A stretch of DNA of 64,000 bases from positions 496,001-560,000 of the forward strand of contig NOKP01000010.1 in NCBI GenBank assembly GCA_002682825.1, written 5' to 3'. Positions 19,542 through 31,000 of the stretch are shown here, piece after piece (positions within the stretch are counted from its first letter, which is position 1; the number at the start of each line of letters is the position of its first letter). A model generated the notes under the pieces. That model was not told the DNA's origin and did no database searches. It worked only from the letters and a program-made list of their open reading frames with translations. Made by a program: the position numbers and the translations under genes. The DNA comes from Neonectria sp. B-13 (Eukaryota > Ascomycota > Sordariomycetes > Hypocreales > Nectriaceae).

Positions 19542-21398
19542 TCAAGCCTCTCGGAGGAGTTCGACCTTTCCCCTCAGTACCTTCTCGGCCGTCGTGGGGG
19601 CGATGCGTTCGGTCGGGCCGAGCCGCATCAACTTGCCGACAAGATACATAAGCTTGCCCTGAGGGAACGTCTTGTAGTCGACGAACTCCTTCAGCACCTT
19701 CTCTTCCTTGCCCATAACTTCGTCCGCGAGAAGCTCATACTCTTCCAGTGAAAGCTCTTTAAACCACAAATCATTGGCCTCGATTGCCTGGGTCACCCCT
19801 CCTTCGATCTCCTTGAAGTAAATTGCAAAGAGAAGCTCTTTCGCAACTTTGCCTGTGATTTGTTTCCGGATGAGATGGTAAAGGAGTTGTGAAAGATCCG
19901 AGTCCGGTACTTGTTCGCAATCACCTTCGATGGTGAAAGCGAGATCTCTCACTGCAAGTGGGCCAGCCTTGTAGGTGGTCAGACGACCGAGCTCGTGGAT
20001 GATCCAGTTTCCAGCCAGTGAAGCGTAGCTCTTGAAGTCCGGCATTTCTGCCTCGGTAGTGTCGCCAGCGAGCTTTTCCTCAAGAGACTTGATCACCTTG
20101 TAGAAATATTGCACACGCGCTCCATTCTCAAGGTTGATTAGTGACAACGCATCCTTCGGCGTAAGACCAAATTGAGCAATCAATGTGTCAAGCTCTGAAT
20201 CTGGCGACACGGCCAGCGACTTTCGGAGGTGGTTCACAAGGTCGTCGCCAATGACAAGAGGTGCAATGTCTGGATCAGGCATGTAGCGGTAATCCACTTC
20301 TCCCTCTTTTCCACGCAGTCGACGGGTTTCTGTTGAGCCGATGTTCCAACCGCGAGTCTCACTAGCAATGATACCCCCAGCTTCGATTTCACGAATTTGA
20401 CGGTCTCGCTCAGAGATGATAGCGTCCTCGATTGCCTTGATGGTGCTCAGGTTCTTTATCTCGGTTCTCGTGCCAAGACAGGGGTTGGTCCCATCAGTCC
20501 TCCGAACAGACACGTTAACGTCAGCTCGCAGGCCTCCCGTCTCCATTCCAGATACGCAAGCATCAACCGTATTCAGCAACATTTGGATCTTGCGGACAAA
20601 AACGGCAGCTGTGCGAGGGTGATGCATTTCGGGTTCAGTTATGATCTCGATGAGCGGTGCACCTACTCGGTTGAAATCCAGCCAGTGAACGTTATCTGTC
20701 TGGGCAAGTGTCTTGGCGGTATCTTGCTCAAGCTGCACCTGCTTGATTCCCACAGTCACGCTCTCGCCATCTTGGGGAGAGATTCCGTCCCGTGCCAGAA
20801 GGGTAATGTGGCCATTCTTAGCGAACGGCTCATAGAATTGAGTGATTTGGTACCCAGACGGCTGGTCCCACCAGAAGTAGTGCTTTCTGTCGAAACGACT
20901 AAGCTTCTGGATGTCGCAATTCAGGGCCAAGGCTGCGCGAACGGCTGGGACGAGGGTCTCCTTCTGGAACAGCGGCTGACTACCTGGCATGGCGACATCG
21001 AAAAGGGCCACATGGCTGTTCGGCTCGTCGTTGAATGATGTGATGGCTGGTGAAAACAGTTTGCGTGACGTATTCAACTGGGCGTGAATCTCAATGCCCA
21101 CTGTCAACTCCCAACCATCGACAGTCTGAGAGTCTCCGTTCGACTTCTTTTTCCCCTGCTTCTTTGCCGCTTTCGCCTCTTCCCTTAACTGTTTGCGTAA
21201 AGGTACGGGTTGTGCGGATGAGCTGGGGGTAGAAGCCTCAGGGGCAGCGTGGAACGACCTGACTAGGCAGAGTCTTGAACCAGCCAGCTGAGCTAAAGCT
21301 GGATACCTCGAGACCTGGCTCGCACCAATGCAGCCGCGTCGCGAAATTTGCCCATTGAGCAGGTATCTGCCGAGCGCAGAAGTTGGGATGCGCGTCAT
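19542..21398 (-). CDS. Mitochondrial glutamyl-tRNA(Gln) amidotransferase subunit B, 618 aa
   Basis: GatB (yeast Pet112) subunit of the GatCAB-type complex, which converts Glu-tRNA(Gln) to Gln-tRNA(Gln) in mitochondria. A single exon from MTRIPTSALGRYLLNG. Residues 1-65 are basic and Ser-rich, a mitochondrial presequence. The conserved kinase-like core begins at WELTVGIEIHAQLNTSRKLF and continues with ALNCDIQKLSRFDRKHYFWW, GYQITQFYEPFAKNGHI, IKQVQLEQDTAKTL, DFNRVGAPLIEIITEPEMHH and the YRYMPDPDIAPL loop. The C-terminal tail domain (from about 470) ends FPQGKLMYLVGKLMRLG. The length is normal for fungal GatB. It is divergent from the DUF6594 gene. High confidence in family and role. Confidence 0.95.
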   Translation of the reverse strand: MTRIPTSALGRYLLNGQISRRGCIGASQVSRYPALAQLAGSRLCLVRSFHAAPEASTPSSSAQPVPLRKQLREEAKAAKKQGKKKSNGDSQTVDGWELTVGIEIHAQLNTSRKLFSPAITSFNDEPNSHVALFDVAMPGSQPLFQKETLVPAVRAALALNCDIQKLSRFDRKHYFWWDQPSGYQITQFYEPFAKNGHITLLARDGISPQDGESVTVGIKQVQLEQDTAKTLAQTDNVHWLDFNRVGAPLIEIITEPEMHHPRTAAVFVRKIQMLLNTVDACVSGMETGGLRADVNVSVRRTDGTNPCLGTRTEIKNLSTIKAIEDAIISERDRQIREIEAGGIIASETRGWNIGSTETRRLRGKEGEVDYRYMPDPDIAPLVIGDDLVNHLRKSLAVSPDSELDTLIAQFGLTPKDALSLINLENGARVQYFYKVIKSLEEKLAGDTTEAEMPDFKSYASLAGNWIIHELGRLTTYKAGPLAVRDLAFTIEGDCEQVPDSDLSQLLYHLIRKQITGKVAKELLFAIYFKEIEGGVTQAIEANDLWFKELSLEEYELLADEVMGKEEKVLKEFVDYKTFPQGKLMYLVGKLMRLGPTERIAPTTAEKVLRGKVELLREA

Positions 21399-22600
21399 TG
21401 TGCATCCAATGCGGGGGTGAGGACGAATTACTGAACGGTCCCAAAGTTGGCAAGAGAAATGAAAGTTAAACCCCGGATGAGAGGCTTGGTGAGCAGCACA
21501 ATTGGCATGTGTCGGGTCCGTATCGCTCGGTGAAGGTGGTGTGCTCTACTGCGGGAAAATGACGAGGTAGTGCTGATGCGGGCAGCTTGTGGACTGGTTT
21601 TCCGCCAGTTGGTGAGAATTGAGACAATTGAGGTTTCGTGCAGCACTCCCGCGGGCAGCTTTCTTTTCGTCCGGAGCGGCGAATCAGCAACGATCGGGTG
21701 TGCTCGAGATTTTGTCGCAAATGTGTAAGTGAAGAGCTGGGTAGCTTTGGTGGAGCCTCTCAACGTTCGTGGTCGGCGGGAGTATCCGGGCCGCTAGAAA
21801 ACCCGACAATCCCGCCAATTCGGAACCGGAGCCAGCATACGGCCTGAGCTTGTTTATAATAGTACAGTGTCTATTTCGACTATATTCACACTGTAAGGCC
21901 AGCTGATACACCCGTTCCGAGTGTATTGCAACCTGGTTCGTCGCTACTTACCTGAAGAGTCAACAAAACGTACAGTGCGAACCCCATGCACCGCCTCGAT
22001 TGACCACACCATCACGTATCCATCGCGCTGGACCCCATTCGTCGTCCTTCCACTTACCAGCCCATGATGCGAGTCGGAGCGGCCACCCAATCGTGACGCC
22101 TGCAAGAAGACGTTGGCCGGGGGGCTGACACATGCGGAAGCGTGTCATCTGGGTGACGGGCTGGTCGCGTCAACTTGCTTGAAGGAGGCTCCGCCCCCAG
22201 CTTCCCTTTCCCATGTTTCTCTCTTCGCCGTGACATCAGACCGCGACGGGACAAGTGTCTCTTATTCTCTATATTCTTTGATTCTGGCCCTCGTCGTTTC
22301 GAGTCCCTAGTGTACATTACCGCGGCCCCTGTCGTTATCGGTCTTTGCTTCTTATCATTTATCGGCAATCGTACCATCGATTCATCCCGCTCCGGTCCAG
22401 GTGCTCCTATCTGGGAATCCTTACGCACTTATACCGTTTGCAACACTCAACAGTAAGCGACTCTCTTCCACTGACATCAACCACTACTCCGCCCCTAGCA
22501 TATCGTTCGTTTTCACTAACCTGGCCATCCTACGGCAGGCTCGCTCTTGTTCCATATCTGAGTGGGTATCATACAGGCCCACAAGCACAAGTCCGTAGCA
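21399..22600. other. Divergent promoter region GatB / DUF6594 gene
   Basis: 1.2 kb without a supportable gene; overlapping short frames on both strands have no consistent coding character. It contains the 5' leaders of both flanking genes. The stretch 22,190-22,600 is pyrimidine-rich on the plus strand, as expected for a fungal leader. Confidence 0.5.
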
Positions 22601-24307
22601 ATGTCTGGGGCAATGGACGTTTCCCAACAGAGGCACATGGATATGGGAGATGACGGCACCATGAGAAAACGGAGGCCACTGAATCCAAGATCCAGACCGG
22701 TCCCCTCCCCCAATGTCACTTCTAAGATGTCCGAGTCGAGGAGCTCCAGGCCGCATTCAACAGCTGTGCCGGACTACGAGGAAGATGATCGCCCATCAGA
22801 CGACGCTGCTATTCAGTCGTCGTCACCAACCAGTTCTCCCTCCATGACTGGTTCCACCACATCCTCAACGGCCGTCACTGGCCCTGTAAGCTCGAACAGC
22901 AGTCGATCCACCGCCATAGAGGCTGCATCAACCCAGAAAGACGATGCACTCGCGCACAGAGAACAACAGAAGCCCAGAAACCGGAGACCACGGGGAGCAC
23001 AGCGACCCAACTCTATGCAACTGTCTGAATCAGAGTCACCCACCGTTACGCAAAGCTTTATTCAGCTCTCTTCCAGGGATGCAGGCCCTTACAAAGCCAG
23101 ACGTCGTGGACCCCAGATCTCACCGTCTATTTCTTCATCTATCCCCAACAATGTCCCCGACGCCTTCTCCGAACGTCAAGCTGAACCCAGGTCTGATATC
23201 AACTGGAGCCCAGAGTTTCCTGAATACGCCGTGACAAGTCAACATCCATCGCAAATTTCGCCAGGCTTTGATCCCCATTTCGGAGGATCGCTTCCTGTGC
23301 CGCAACAGTATCCTGCTCAGAACTACGGTACCCCAGAAACACCTCGAGGGAATGCCCCCTTTCAATACTTCCAGCCTTCTCAATTTCCAAACCCGATGGC
23401 CGCTCCAACCCCAATGGGCCCTCAGCCACCCGGGCCGGAGAGACCACCTTTGGGTGGGTATGAACTGGTCGCGGCAACACTGGCTGGCGAAGCTGGTCCG
23501 CCTGTGAGGCCCATGTATCGTCGGTTTGAGGCTGCCAATCATCGCGTCTTGTTGTCTTTGCAGGATCAGATTACTGCCCTCGAAGATACTCTAGGCGAGC
23601 TCGACGACATTGACTCACAGAACCGACATGGGACGGGCCTTCCAGCCTCCGAACGAGAGGAGAGAGAAAGCAATCATCCCTTTCATAAAAGAAAGGAGCG
23701 GATCATGGACCTACTTTGCCAAAAGCTTCATACTTACAGTAAGATAATTCTGAACCAAGTTCTAAACACATAGCAGCTAACACGTCTAGATACACTGCTC
23801 GCATCTTTCGGACACGTCCAGGGGCTGCCGGAGCCAACGATGAATGACGTCCAACACTATAAGGCGTTCCTCGCCAGTGAAAGACCGATCGCGGAGTTCG
23901 AGACTAGATTTCTCCAGGCACACGATCTCGTCCTACTAGAACCTGGCCTGTCGCCACTACTAATGGATGAGAAGGTGGTTCCAGATAATCAGCCGCCTCC
24001 TCCGACGCGTGGCCCTGAGGACGACCCCAACAGACATGAGGCTGCTCCCCAGAGACATATTTTCAACCGTGGCCCGTTGCAAGACTTAGCTATTGGAGTA
24101 GTTGTGGCTATTTTCGGTCCCCTCTTTGCCTTTGCTGTAATCCATGACTTTGCTGGGCGCATGACCATTGTGATTCTTTTCGGAGTTGTCGTTAGCATGG
24201 TGTTATTCGGCTCGGGTGCGTTTAGCATGCTGACAACCCAAGATTCCCTCATGTATGGAGGTGCTTACGTCGGGGGCATGACAGTACTTGCTCGCTTTCT
24301 TCAGTAA
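22601..24307 (+). CDS. DUF6594-domain membrane protein, 551 aa
   Basis: Fungal-specific membrane protein of unknown function. Two exons, 22601-23738 and 23790-24307, joined by a 51-bp intron (GTAAGA...TAG) that gives TY/NTLLASFGHV in frame. Start chosen at MSGAMDVSQQRH; the open frame runs 13 codons further upstream without a good context. Residues 1-290 are low-complexity (Ser, Pro, Arg). The DUF6594 region starts at GGYELVAATLAGEAG and includes MYRRFEAANHRVLLSLQDQI and a short coiled coil (TALEDTLGELDDID). The C-terminus has three hydrophobic helices: IGVVVAIFGPLFAFAVI, MTIVILFGVVVSMVLFG and YGGAYVGGMTVLARFL. The domain is common in Pezizomycotina and its role is not known to me. Confidence 0.85.
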
Positions 24308-24809
24308 ATTTGTACGAGTGTTGAGAATCACTCTTGGAGCTGGGTGCTTGTCCTAGGCTGAGTTTTGTAAGGGATGAGAGAAGTTTGGAAGGTTAGGGTG
24401 GGGATGTTTTTCTTCTTTTCGAGGTTACCAAGGGTATTCAACGATCTCTTGGGGGGATTATTTGGGGTACCATTTAGTATTTTAGTTCTGGAAAGAGGAG
24501 ACCTGGGCAATTTGGATATTTGAGGCTACTGCGTCAAACTGCTCACACAGTTGAGCTGTATTTTGTAAGTACTTGAGGATAAGCACAGAAGCGCGTTGAC
24601 TGAAGGTTGTTTATGAAACATTACTTACCTCTTGGTGAAGACTTGACGAGATGGTTAGCATTGTGATCGAGGCATTTGGTCACTTAAGGGGTTGCTTATA
24701 CAGTATGCTTTTTGGGCGGATAATCATCATGGGGAAGCTAGTGTAAGAGAGACCCACAGCTTCAAAATATATATACCTCATTTCCGTCACCTCACTCCAT
24801 CATCCAATC
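24308..24809. other. Intergenic region before tRNA-Ala
   Basis: Holds the 3' region of the DUF6594 gene and the upstream flank of the tRNA. AT-rich with a short TATATATA stretch at about 24,766-24,775, some 40 bp before the tRNA, a position where fungal Pol III genes often have a TATA-like element. No protein gene. Confidence 0.5.
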
Positions 24810-24899
24810 GGGCGAATGGTTTAGTGGTATAATACTCCCTTAGCATAATTCGTTTGAAATATCTGGGAGTGGTCCAGGGTTCGATTCCCTGTTTGTCCA
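24810..24899 (+). tRNA. tRNA-Ala (AGC) with an 18-nt intron
   Basis: Acceptor stem GGGCGAA (24810-24816) pairs with TTTGTCC (24892-24898), discriminator A24899. It contains G3-U70, the alanine identity pair. Anticodon stem CTCCC (24835-24839) pairs with GGGAG (24865-24869). The loop TTAGCA/T gives anticodon AGC (24842-24844), interrupted by an intron 24846-24863 directly after base 37, the canonical place for nuclear tRNA introns. T arm CAGGG-TTCGATT-CCCTG. The A box (TGGTTTAGTGG) and B box (GGTTCGATTCC) are present. The D stem is weak (one mismatch and a G-U). Mature length is 72 nt before CCA. Confidence 0.85.
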
Positions 24900-24904
24900 A
24901 CATC

Positions 24905-24938
24905 GGTGGTTTGAATCCACCAAACATCCTTTCTTTTT
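24905..24938 (+). terminator. T-arm-like hairpin followed by Pol III T-run
   Basis: Five bases after the tRNA, GGTGG-TTTGAAT-CCACC (24905-24921) forms a perfect 5-bp stem with a 7-base loop, shaped like a second T arm. A run of five T (24934-24938) after it should stop RNA polymerase III, so the hairpin would be in the 3' trailer of the precursor. Confidence 0.5.
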
Positions 24939-26875
24939 GGACTTTTTGGACTTTGCACCTTTACACCTTTACACCTACGATCTCTTTGATTTCGCCCCTC
25001 CTGGTGTTCCATGCGTCTCCTTGGGTGGGCCTGGAAATCTGAAAAGTTGGGCGTTTTACTTGTTGCTCCGACCATCACGGCACTCACTTCAGATGAGAGT
25101 TGGTCTGGAGATGTTTCGATATGCGTCAGTCAACGGTTCTCTGACGGTGCTAGACAACTATCCAAGATAAGCTATTGGACGAGAGGCCCGTCAAACACTG
25201 TCATCTTGAGCCGTGGTATAAACAGAGCTGAAGCTAATTACTGTCGGCCTTGCTGTGGTCAGAACACTGTTTTCGTGTCCCATGTTAGTCAAAGACAAGA
25301 TCAAACGAAACACCAACACAACTGGCTCTCTCTGACCGCCACTCGAGCCACAAACCCCCGTGGCTATTTCATGTGAACGCAACGCCCGTGGAATAACACC
25401 GACAGAACCCAATCATGGCGCAACGGAGATCCAATCTCAACATGCTCGGTCCAGAAGGGCCGTGAGACAAAATGTTTGTAGTGGAAAGCTGCATGCTCGC
25501 TTATGCCACCCTCGGTTTGGACGATGCAGTTTGCCTCCTGACGGGGCAACGGTGTCGACGTCGGCTAGTCACGCTGAGCAACGGCCAGATGTCATTGCAC
25601 GAGCTCGTCACACCGACACGTGTTGGCCAGGCTGGTATGTCGTCGACGATGGTGTTTTGGGAGGGCGGTTCCGAGTCTGGCAATCCAACACGGCATGCGA
25701 AAGCCAAGATGTCTCTGGACGAAGAGCACCACTGGGCCAAACAGCCCCTGTCGCGGTTACTCGAGCTGCAGACGGATGGCTGCAGTTGCACGAAGCCAGG
25801 GCCGCCGACATCTCCCAATTAACCTGGAGCGTGGGTGTACTTGTGCTGTGTTTCCTCGCTGCGAGATACGGCCGCGGGTGCAATGTGGCACCATCATCTC
25901 GCTGCGTCACGTAGCCTGTAGAAGAAAATTTGCATGAGATCTCGGCCGCTTAGAGCCGGTGTTTGTAGATGGGCGCGTGTGTGAGGTGAGTAGCTTCACG
26001 CAAGAGTCGCTTCGAAACAAGTAGAGCTGGAATCCTCCCGACAGGCTCGTTCGATCCAACTGCATCGTGTTCCATTTTGTTTCCTACTCCATCCATCGTC
26101 TCCTTCCTTGGCAGCCTGTTCGTGAGGAATTGCACGTCTTTCTGAAGGTATGTTGATGTTGTTGATCTTGATGAGCCCCCTTTTCTTTCCCTCAAGTTTA
26201 CACTTACTGTGTCCCTGTGTCCCTCTGTCACCTCTGTCACCTCTGCCAAAACCACGACCAGTCATTTCCGTTGTATGACTTCCACGGTTGCCATATCAGT
26301 CATATGATTGGCAGCTCGTTGATATAGAGGAAAAGCCAGTGCGAAATACATTGTGTGATTCACCTACGCACCTTCAACACGCTGCCCCCTCCAACCACTC
26401 GTTCGGTGCCTTAGGGAATAGGGGCCCTACAGCTGCCAGCTGGTTTCAACTGTTCACCAACTGACAGAATCGGCCTTCGCCGCATTAGGTCCCGTTGTTT
26501 AGGTACCGAGCCGTTTGTTTATCACAGAAGCCCCTCGCTCGTCGCCGTCTTCTCTTTTCTATCTCCTTCACGTAAACAAGTCTTCGCGCGTTCCGGCTTG
26601 CCACAACCTGCCATCTCCATCGCACACGCTCAGCACTCTGAAACAAGACACTCGTCAAGGTTCGTGAATCCTTTTGCTTTTCTCTTTGCATCTGCAAAGA
26701 ACCAGCTCGTCATCATCCTCACTTCACGTGTTCCTCACCCGCCTCCTCAGCAACACTTCACTTCCACTTCCCGAGCAGCAAGCCTCTCCTTTTCTCCAAC
26801 TTCTCCCTCCTCCACTTTCTGCCTCGCAAAACGCTGACCAAATCACCTCCGTACCAGACTTCTTCCACCGATAAA
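24939..26875. other. Gene-free intergenic region, 1.9 kb
   Basis: Short direct repeats (TTTTTGGAC twice, ACCTTTAC twice) lie at 24,932-24,980. Several overlapping frames of 100-180 codons between 25,360 and 25,940 occupy both strands but share no motif or clear coding character. The last 350 bp are CT-rich and form the promoter and leader of the following gene. I see no further gene. Confidence 0.5.
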
Positions 26876-27677
26876 ATGGCTGTCTTCAAGATGAACGCCC
26901 TCGCCAGCGTCATGACCCTCGTGGGCGTCTTCGCCTCGACCTCCGTTGCCACCGCTTCCTACTGTACGCAGTGCTCCGACTTCCTCGTTCTCGGCTCCCA
27001 CTGATCTCTTCCTAGCGGACTGTTCCTCGACTCTCCCCATCGTCACCCAGGAGTACGGATCCACGACTTCTGACGGTAAACACCCCCAGAACCGCTGATA
27101 ACACGCCTCGAGAGCTAACAAGACCACAGGCACCGCCCTGTACACCTGGAGCGTCTGCACCATCGTCCACAACACTCAGTGTGAGGTTGCCACCTCCATC
27201 GACACCGGTGTTCCTCCTGTCCCGACCGGCGCCACCACTGTCCCTGGCGCGGGCGGCCTCTCCTCCTACGGCGAAGGTGAACACTACACCTCCGTCCACG
27301 GCGAGAACCAGCCCAGCCTGTCCGTCCCCCAGCAGAGCGTCCCCGCCGGCGAGTCTCAGCCCGGCTACTCTGCCCCTCCTCCCGGAGCAACCACTGGCAC
27401 CGGCGAGAGCGGCCAGCCCAGCGTGCCTGGCGAGACCGTCACCGGCGCCACCCACGCGTCTGGCCACTCGTCCAGCGCCTACCCCGAGCCCTCTGGTGGC
27501 ACTTCGGGCAGCGCCTCTCACTCCCACACCGGGACCAACCCAACTGCCACAGGCAGCGAGGCCATGTCCTCCGGCGCCTCGGGCACTCCTACTGCGACTG
27601 GCGCTGCCACGATGCCCGACCCCATCCCCGCCGCCATCCTTGGCGTTGCCGGCATGGTCGCCGCCATCATCTTCTAA
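26876..27677 (+). CDS. Small secreted, probably GPI-anchored surface protein, 231 aa
   Basis: Three exons: 26876-26963, 27016-27075 and 27130-27677, with introns of 52 and 54 bp; the frame closes throughout. The N-terminus MAVFKMNALASVMTLVGVFA is a signal peptide. After it comes a short folded-looking segment with three Cys (SDCSSTLPIVTQEYGS, LYTWSVCTIVHNTQCEVATS). The rest is rich in Gly, Ser, Thr and Pro, suited to O-glycosylation. The C-terminus ends in a hydrophobic tail (PIPAAILGVAGMVAAIIF) typical of a GPI-attachment signal. Likely sits on the plasma membrane or cell wall. I do not recognise the family of the Cys segment; it does not fit CFEM spacing. Confidence 0.8.
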
Positions 27678-28051
27678 AGCACCATCCCTCTCGAACGGGA
27701 GATCCGCGGAAATCCGTTTGCGAATGGGGCCCGTCTCTAGCAGATTAGCAAGGTGATTTGGAAGGCAATCTTTGTCGAGATGGAAGGGGGTAGCTTGGTA
27801 CACAGGTTTCTGATTTTCGCATTTGGGAACCTCTGAGAAGGGAATAATAATCAAGTTTTGTGCCGAGGTACATTTTGAAATTGAACAAGACAGCATCGTC
27901 ACTTGCTTTTCTTCCCTTCGTGTAGAACATGTCGGTGTGTCACTTAACCGCCACAAGGGACGGACCATCAGAAAGTTGCTTGTAACCCGGCATCCGCAAA
28001 CGCCATCAACGTATTGACATATAGTAAGAATGAAAGACATAGGCTCGCTCT
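27678..28051. other. Convergent 3' region, GPI protein and VPS41
   Basis: 374 bp holding the 3' ends of two convergent genes. No gene or clear repeat is seen. Confidence 0.5.
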
Positions 28052-31000
28052 TCACTTAGGATGACATACCGGACAGCCTCCTCTTGCCTTGTCCTTCAAC
28101 AGCCGCGCTCTCATCACCTTCATCCCAACCGAGTACCTGCTCCCCTGCTCAACCCCGTTCCCCAACTCGATATCGACCTTCTTCCCCTTGTGCAATATCT
28201 CTAGCAAGTGACTCACATGGAACACGTGCCCACACGCGTATCCCACCAAAGTTTCCATTTCATACTCTGTGAAGGGCTCATGGCACCTTGCGCAGTGCCC
28301 GACCTGAGGGACCCGATGATCGTGCTCTGGCGTCGGATGAGATGCGTTCCGTTCTGGGTTATCCGGATCAGTCGGTACGTCTTTCACCTCAACGTCAACG
28401 TGCTCCGTTGAATGCACTGACACTTCGAACTTGATTGCCTTGCGCTGTCCAGAGCGGAGCTCGTTTTGTGCCGCCGCCACCTCACTGCGCAAGACTCGTG
28501 CGACTCCAGAGCTTATACTGTACTGTATCTCATGCTCCTTCATCATGTGCGTCAAGCCTTCTCTGAGACCCTCAATTTCTAGGCCCTCGGGAATTCGTCG
28601 CACCAGGGTGATTGGGTTGATAGCCGTGCCGACCTGCTCAAGGAGGCCGCGGATGAAACTGGGCTTGTCCATGCTGTAGTTGAGCAGGTCCTCCCAGAGG
28701 TCGGGATCGTCCTGTTCCTTGGCAAACTCGATAGCCTTGCCGACGTTCTTGAGGCGGTCAATGATGAGAAACAGCGCTCGTTTCATCTCCCCGGTTTTCG
28801 AGTATAGATACACGAGCTCGTCGTAGTACGAGAACAGTTCACATTCTTGGACAGCCTAGGAATAATTAGTATTTATCACAGCGCATGGTGTCTTGGCAAA
28901 CGAACCTTCTCATAAGTGTACCCAACAGAGATCTTTAAGAACTCCATCAGCAAGGGCCTGTCGTATGTTGCGAATAAATGCACAGCCAAGTCTCCGAAGC
29001 TATCCACCAACGATTGGCTGTCCATGACTAGTCGGTCTACGTTCTCTCCCACGTGTTCTTTGATGCCTTCACCTTTCCAAAGACCACGGAAGTAGAAGTA
29101 GATGTACAAGTTCAGTTGTTGGGCGGCCAACTGTTCCACGACAACATCCGGCCGCAAAAGACCGTGTTGGGCTTCATCAACCAGCAGAGTAATCGCTTCG
29201 GATGTTGCATGTTCAAGATCGGCTTCCGTCATCAAACTCACGTCTTCTGGCGATACCCTAAGTCCGATAAAGCTGGGGATATCATCTGCGACAGCATCGG
29301 CAAGGTGGTTGTCCCTGATCAAGCGGAAAGCCGAGTCTGCATCATGGAGCTTGATGTAACACTTCAGCGCCTCGCGGTGACGCCCATTGGCTTCATGAAG
29401 CCTGGCTAGGCTTTCCATGACAATATGCCAGTCTCTTCCCTTTTCTCCGTCATCAATGCTGGTTTCTCGCACATCCCGATATTTAAGTTGGTTTTCCAAT
29501 ACGGTCGTGATAGTTTTGATGTCAAAGAGCTCCGTGGGCCAACGGTCCAGCAACTCCCTAAATCTGGGCTTGTTGGTTTGGAGATAGTGTCCGAGTACAA
29601 CTTCGTAGATGGTTGTAGGGATCGGAGGGTGCATTGGCTCTGTTGGGATGTAGTTCGTGATCTCGTCGAGCCTTTTAGCACCAGCAAAAGTCCATACCCA
29701 CTTCTCCCACCTGTCGGCGGTTGTGAGCACCCTGCCGCAGACTTGACCGGCTGAGATCCAGTCGTTTTCCTCAATGAGCTCCTGGATCCAGAGCTCTCCG
29801 ATCCGTCTCTTTTCTCGGTCGACTGAAGAGTACCCAGTTTTGGGCGCTGAATCTGCCATAGACTCGTCGTCATCAAAGTCATCAGCATTCTCTTGCTGCT
29901 TCGATGGCGTTTGAGGGGTGGCGTCGCTGGCCTTCTCACTGGCCGTCATCGCAATTTCAGGGTGATCATCGAGAAGCTCCCAAGCACGCTGGTACTGCTG
30001 ACGCTCCAAGAGCCATGCGAGATGGTCTCCCAAGTCCCTTCTTGTTGCAAGAATGCAGTCGTATGGGCTATGAATGAACACCTTGACCCCGGGCTTAACC
30101 AGACCGGGATGAACCGACGGGATACTGTTTCTACCAGTGCCTGGCCTGATAGTTCCGGCGGCGCTGCCTCTCATACTAGAGTTTCCGTCCTCGCCGCTTT
30201 CTCGGCTCCGGATGCTTGCTCCCGAGCTAAACAGTGATCTCGGGTTAATGGCGGCATTCCACATATCCGAGCCAAGACCGGCGAGAGCTTCGAGTGCCCC
30301 TTTGGATGAGGCAACTGCAGAGGCAGCGTTACGCGCAGGCAACACCCCCAGGTGGTAGTCGCCAGACGACAGCCTCTCGTAGCGACTGACGCTGAGGCTA
30401 TCCTTGTCCGCTTCTGCCTGTGAGTTCAGGTCGATAAGGCGTAGTTCAGGAGGTTGGTTGTTTTGCCGGCGGCGGATGCCTCCGGCTGTTTCACTCCCTG
30501 TTGATGCTGTCGAAGGTTGGGACTTATGCGTCTTGGCTGGCGATGTTTCGACACTTTCCCCTTCATCGTCATCGTCGGGTAAACAATATGCAAGTACAAG
30601 TAAAAGGTTCTGGGTATATAAAGAAATGCCGGAAATAATGCAATCCATGCGAAGACTGAGGAAGGTTAGCTTGTGATTTAGTCACACCTGGGAGGACCAG
30701 AACTCACATTTTGACGATTTCAGCGCGTCCAAGGCTCTTCTCCCCAGCGTTTCTGCCGACGCCAATGCCTCCAGGATGGACATGGATGATCCAAATGGTA
30801 CCGCCCCAGCCCACGAGAAGGCGCTCGATACTCCTCTTGCCCAAGACAGCCTGCTCTTTCAGCTTTTCGGTAGCTGGTGAAAGGGCTTTGTCAAGAGGAC
30901 CCTGTTCAGACTCATCCGATTCAACAGCCTGTTCGTCGATCCACTCCACACGGCCTTTCCAGACACTAGCCATAGTGTCCCATTCCTCTGTCTGTGGCCG

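Noticed and set aside
25360..25937. Several overlapping frames of 100-184 codons
   Set aside because: They occupy both strands at once, share no motif and have no plausible splice extension.
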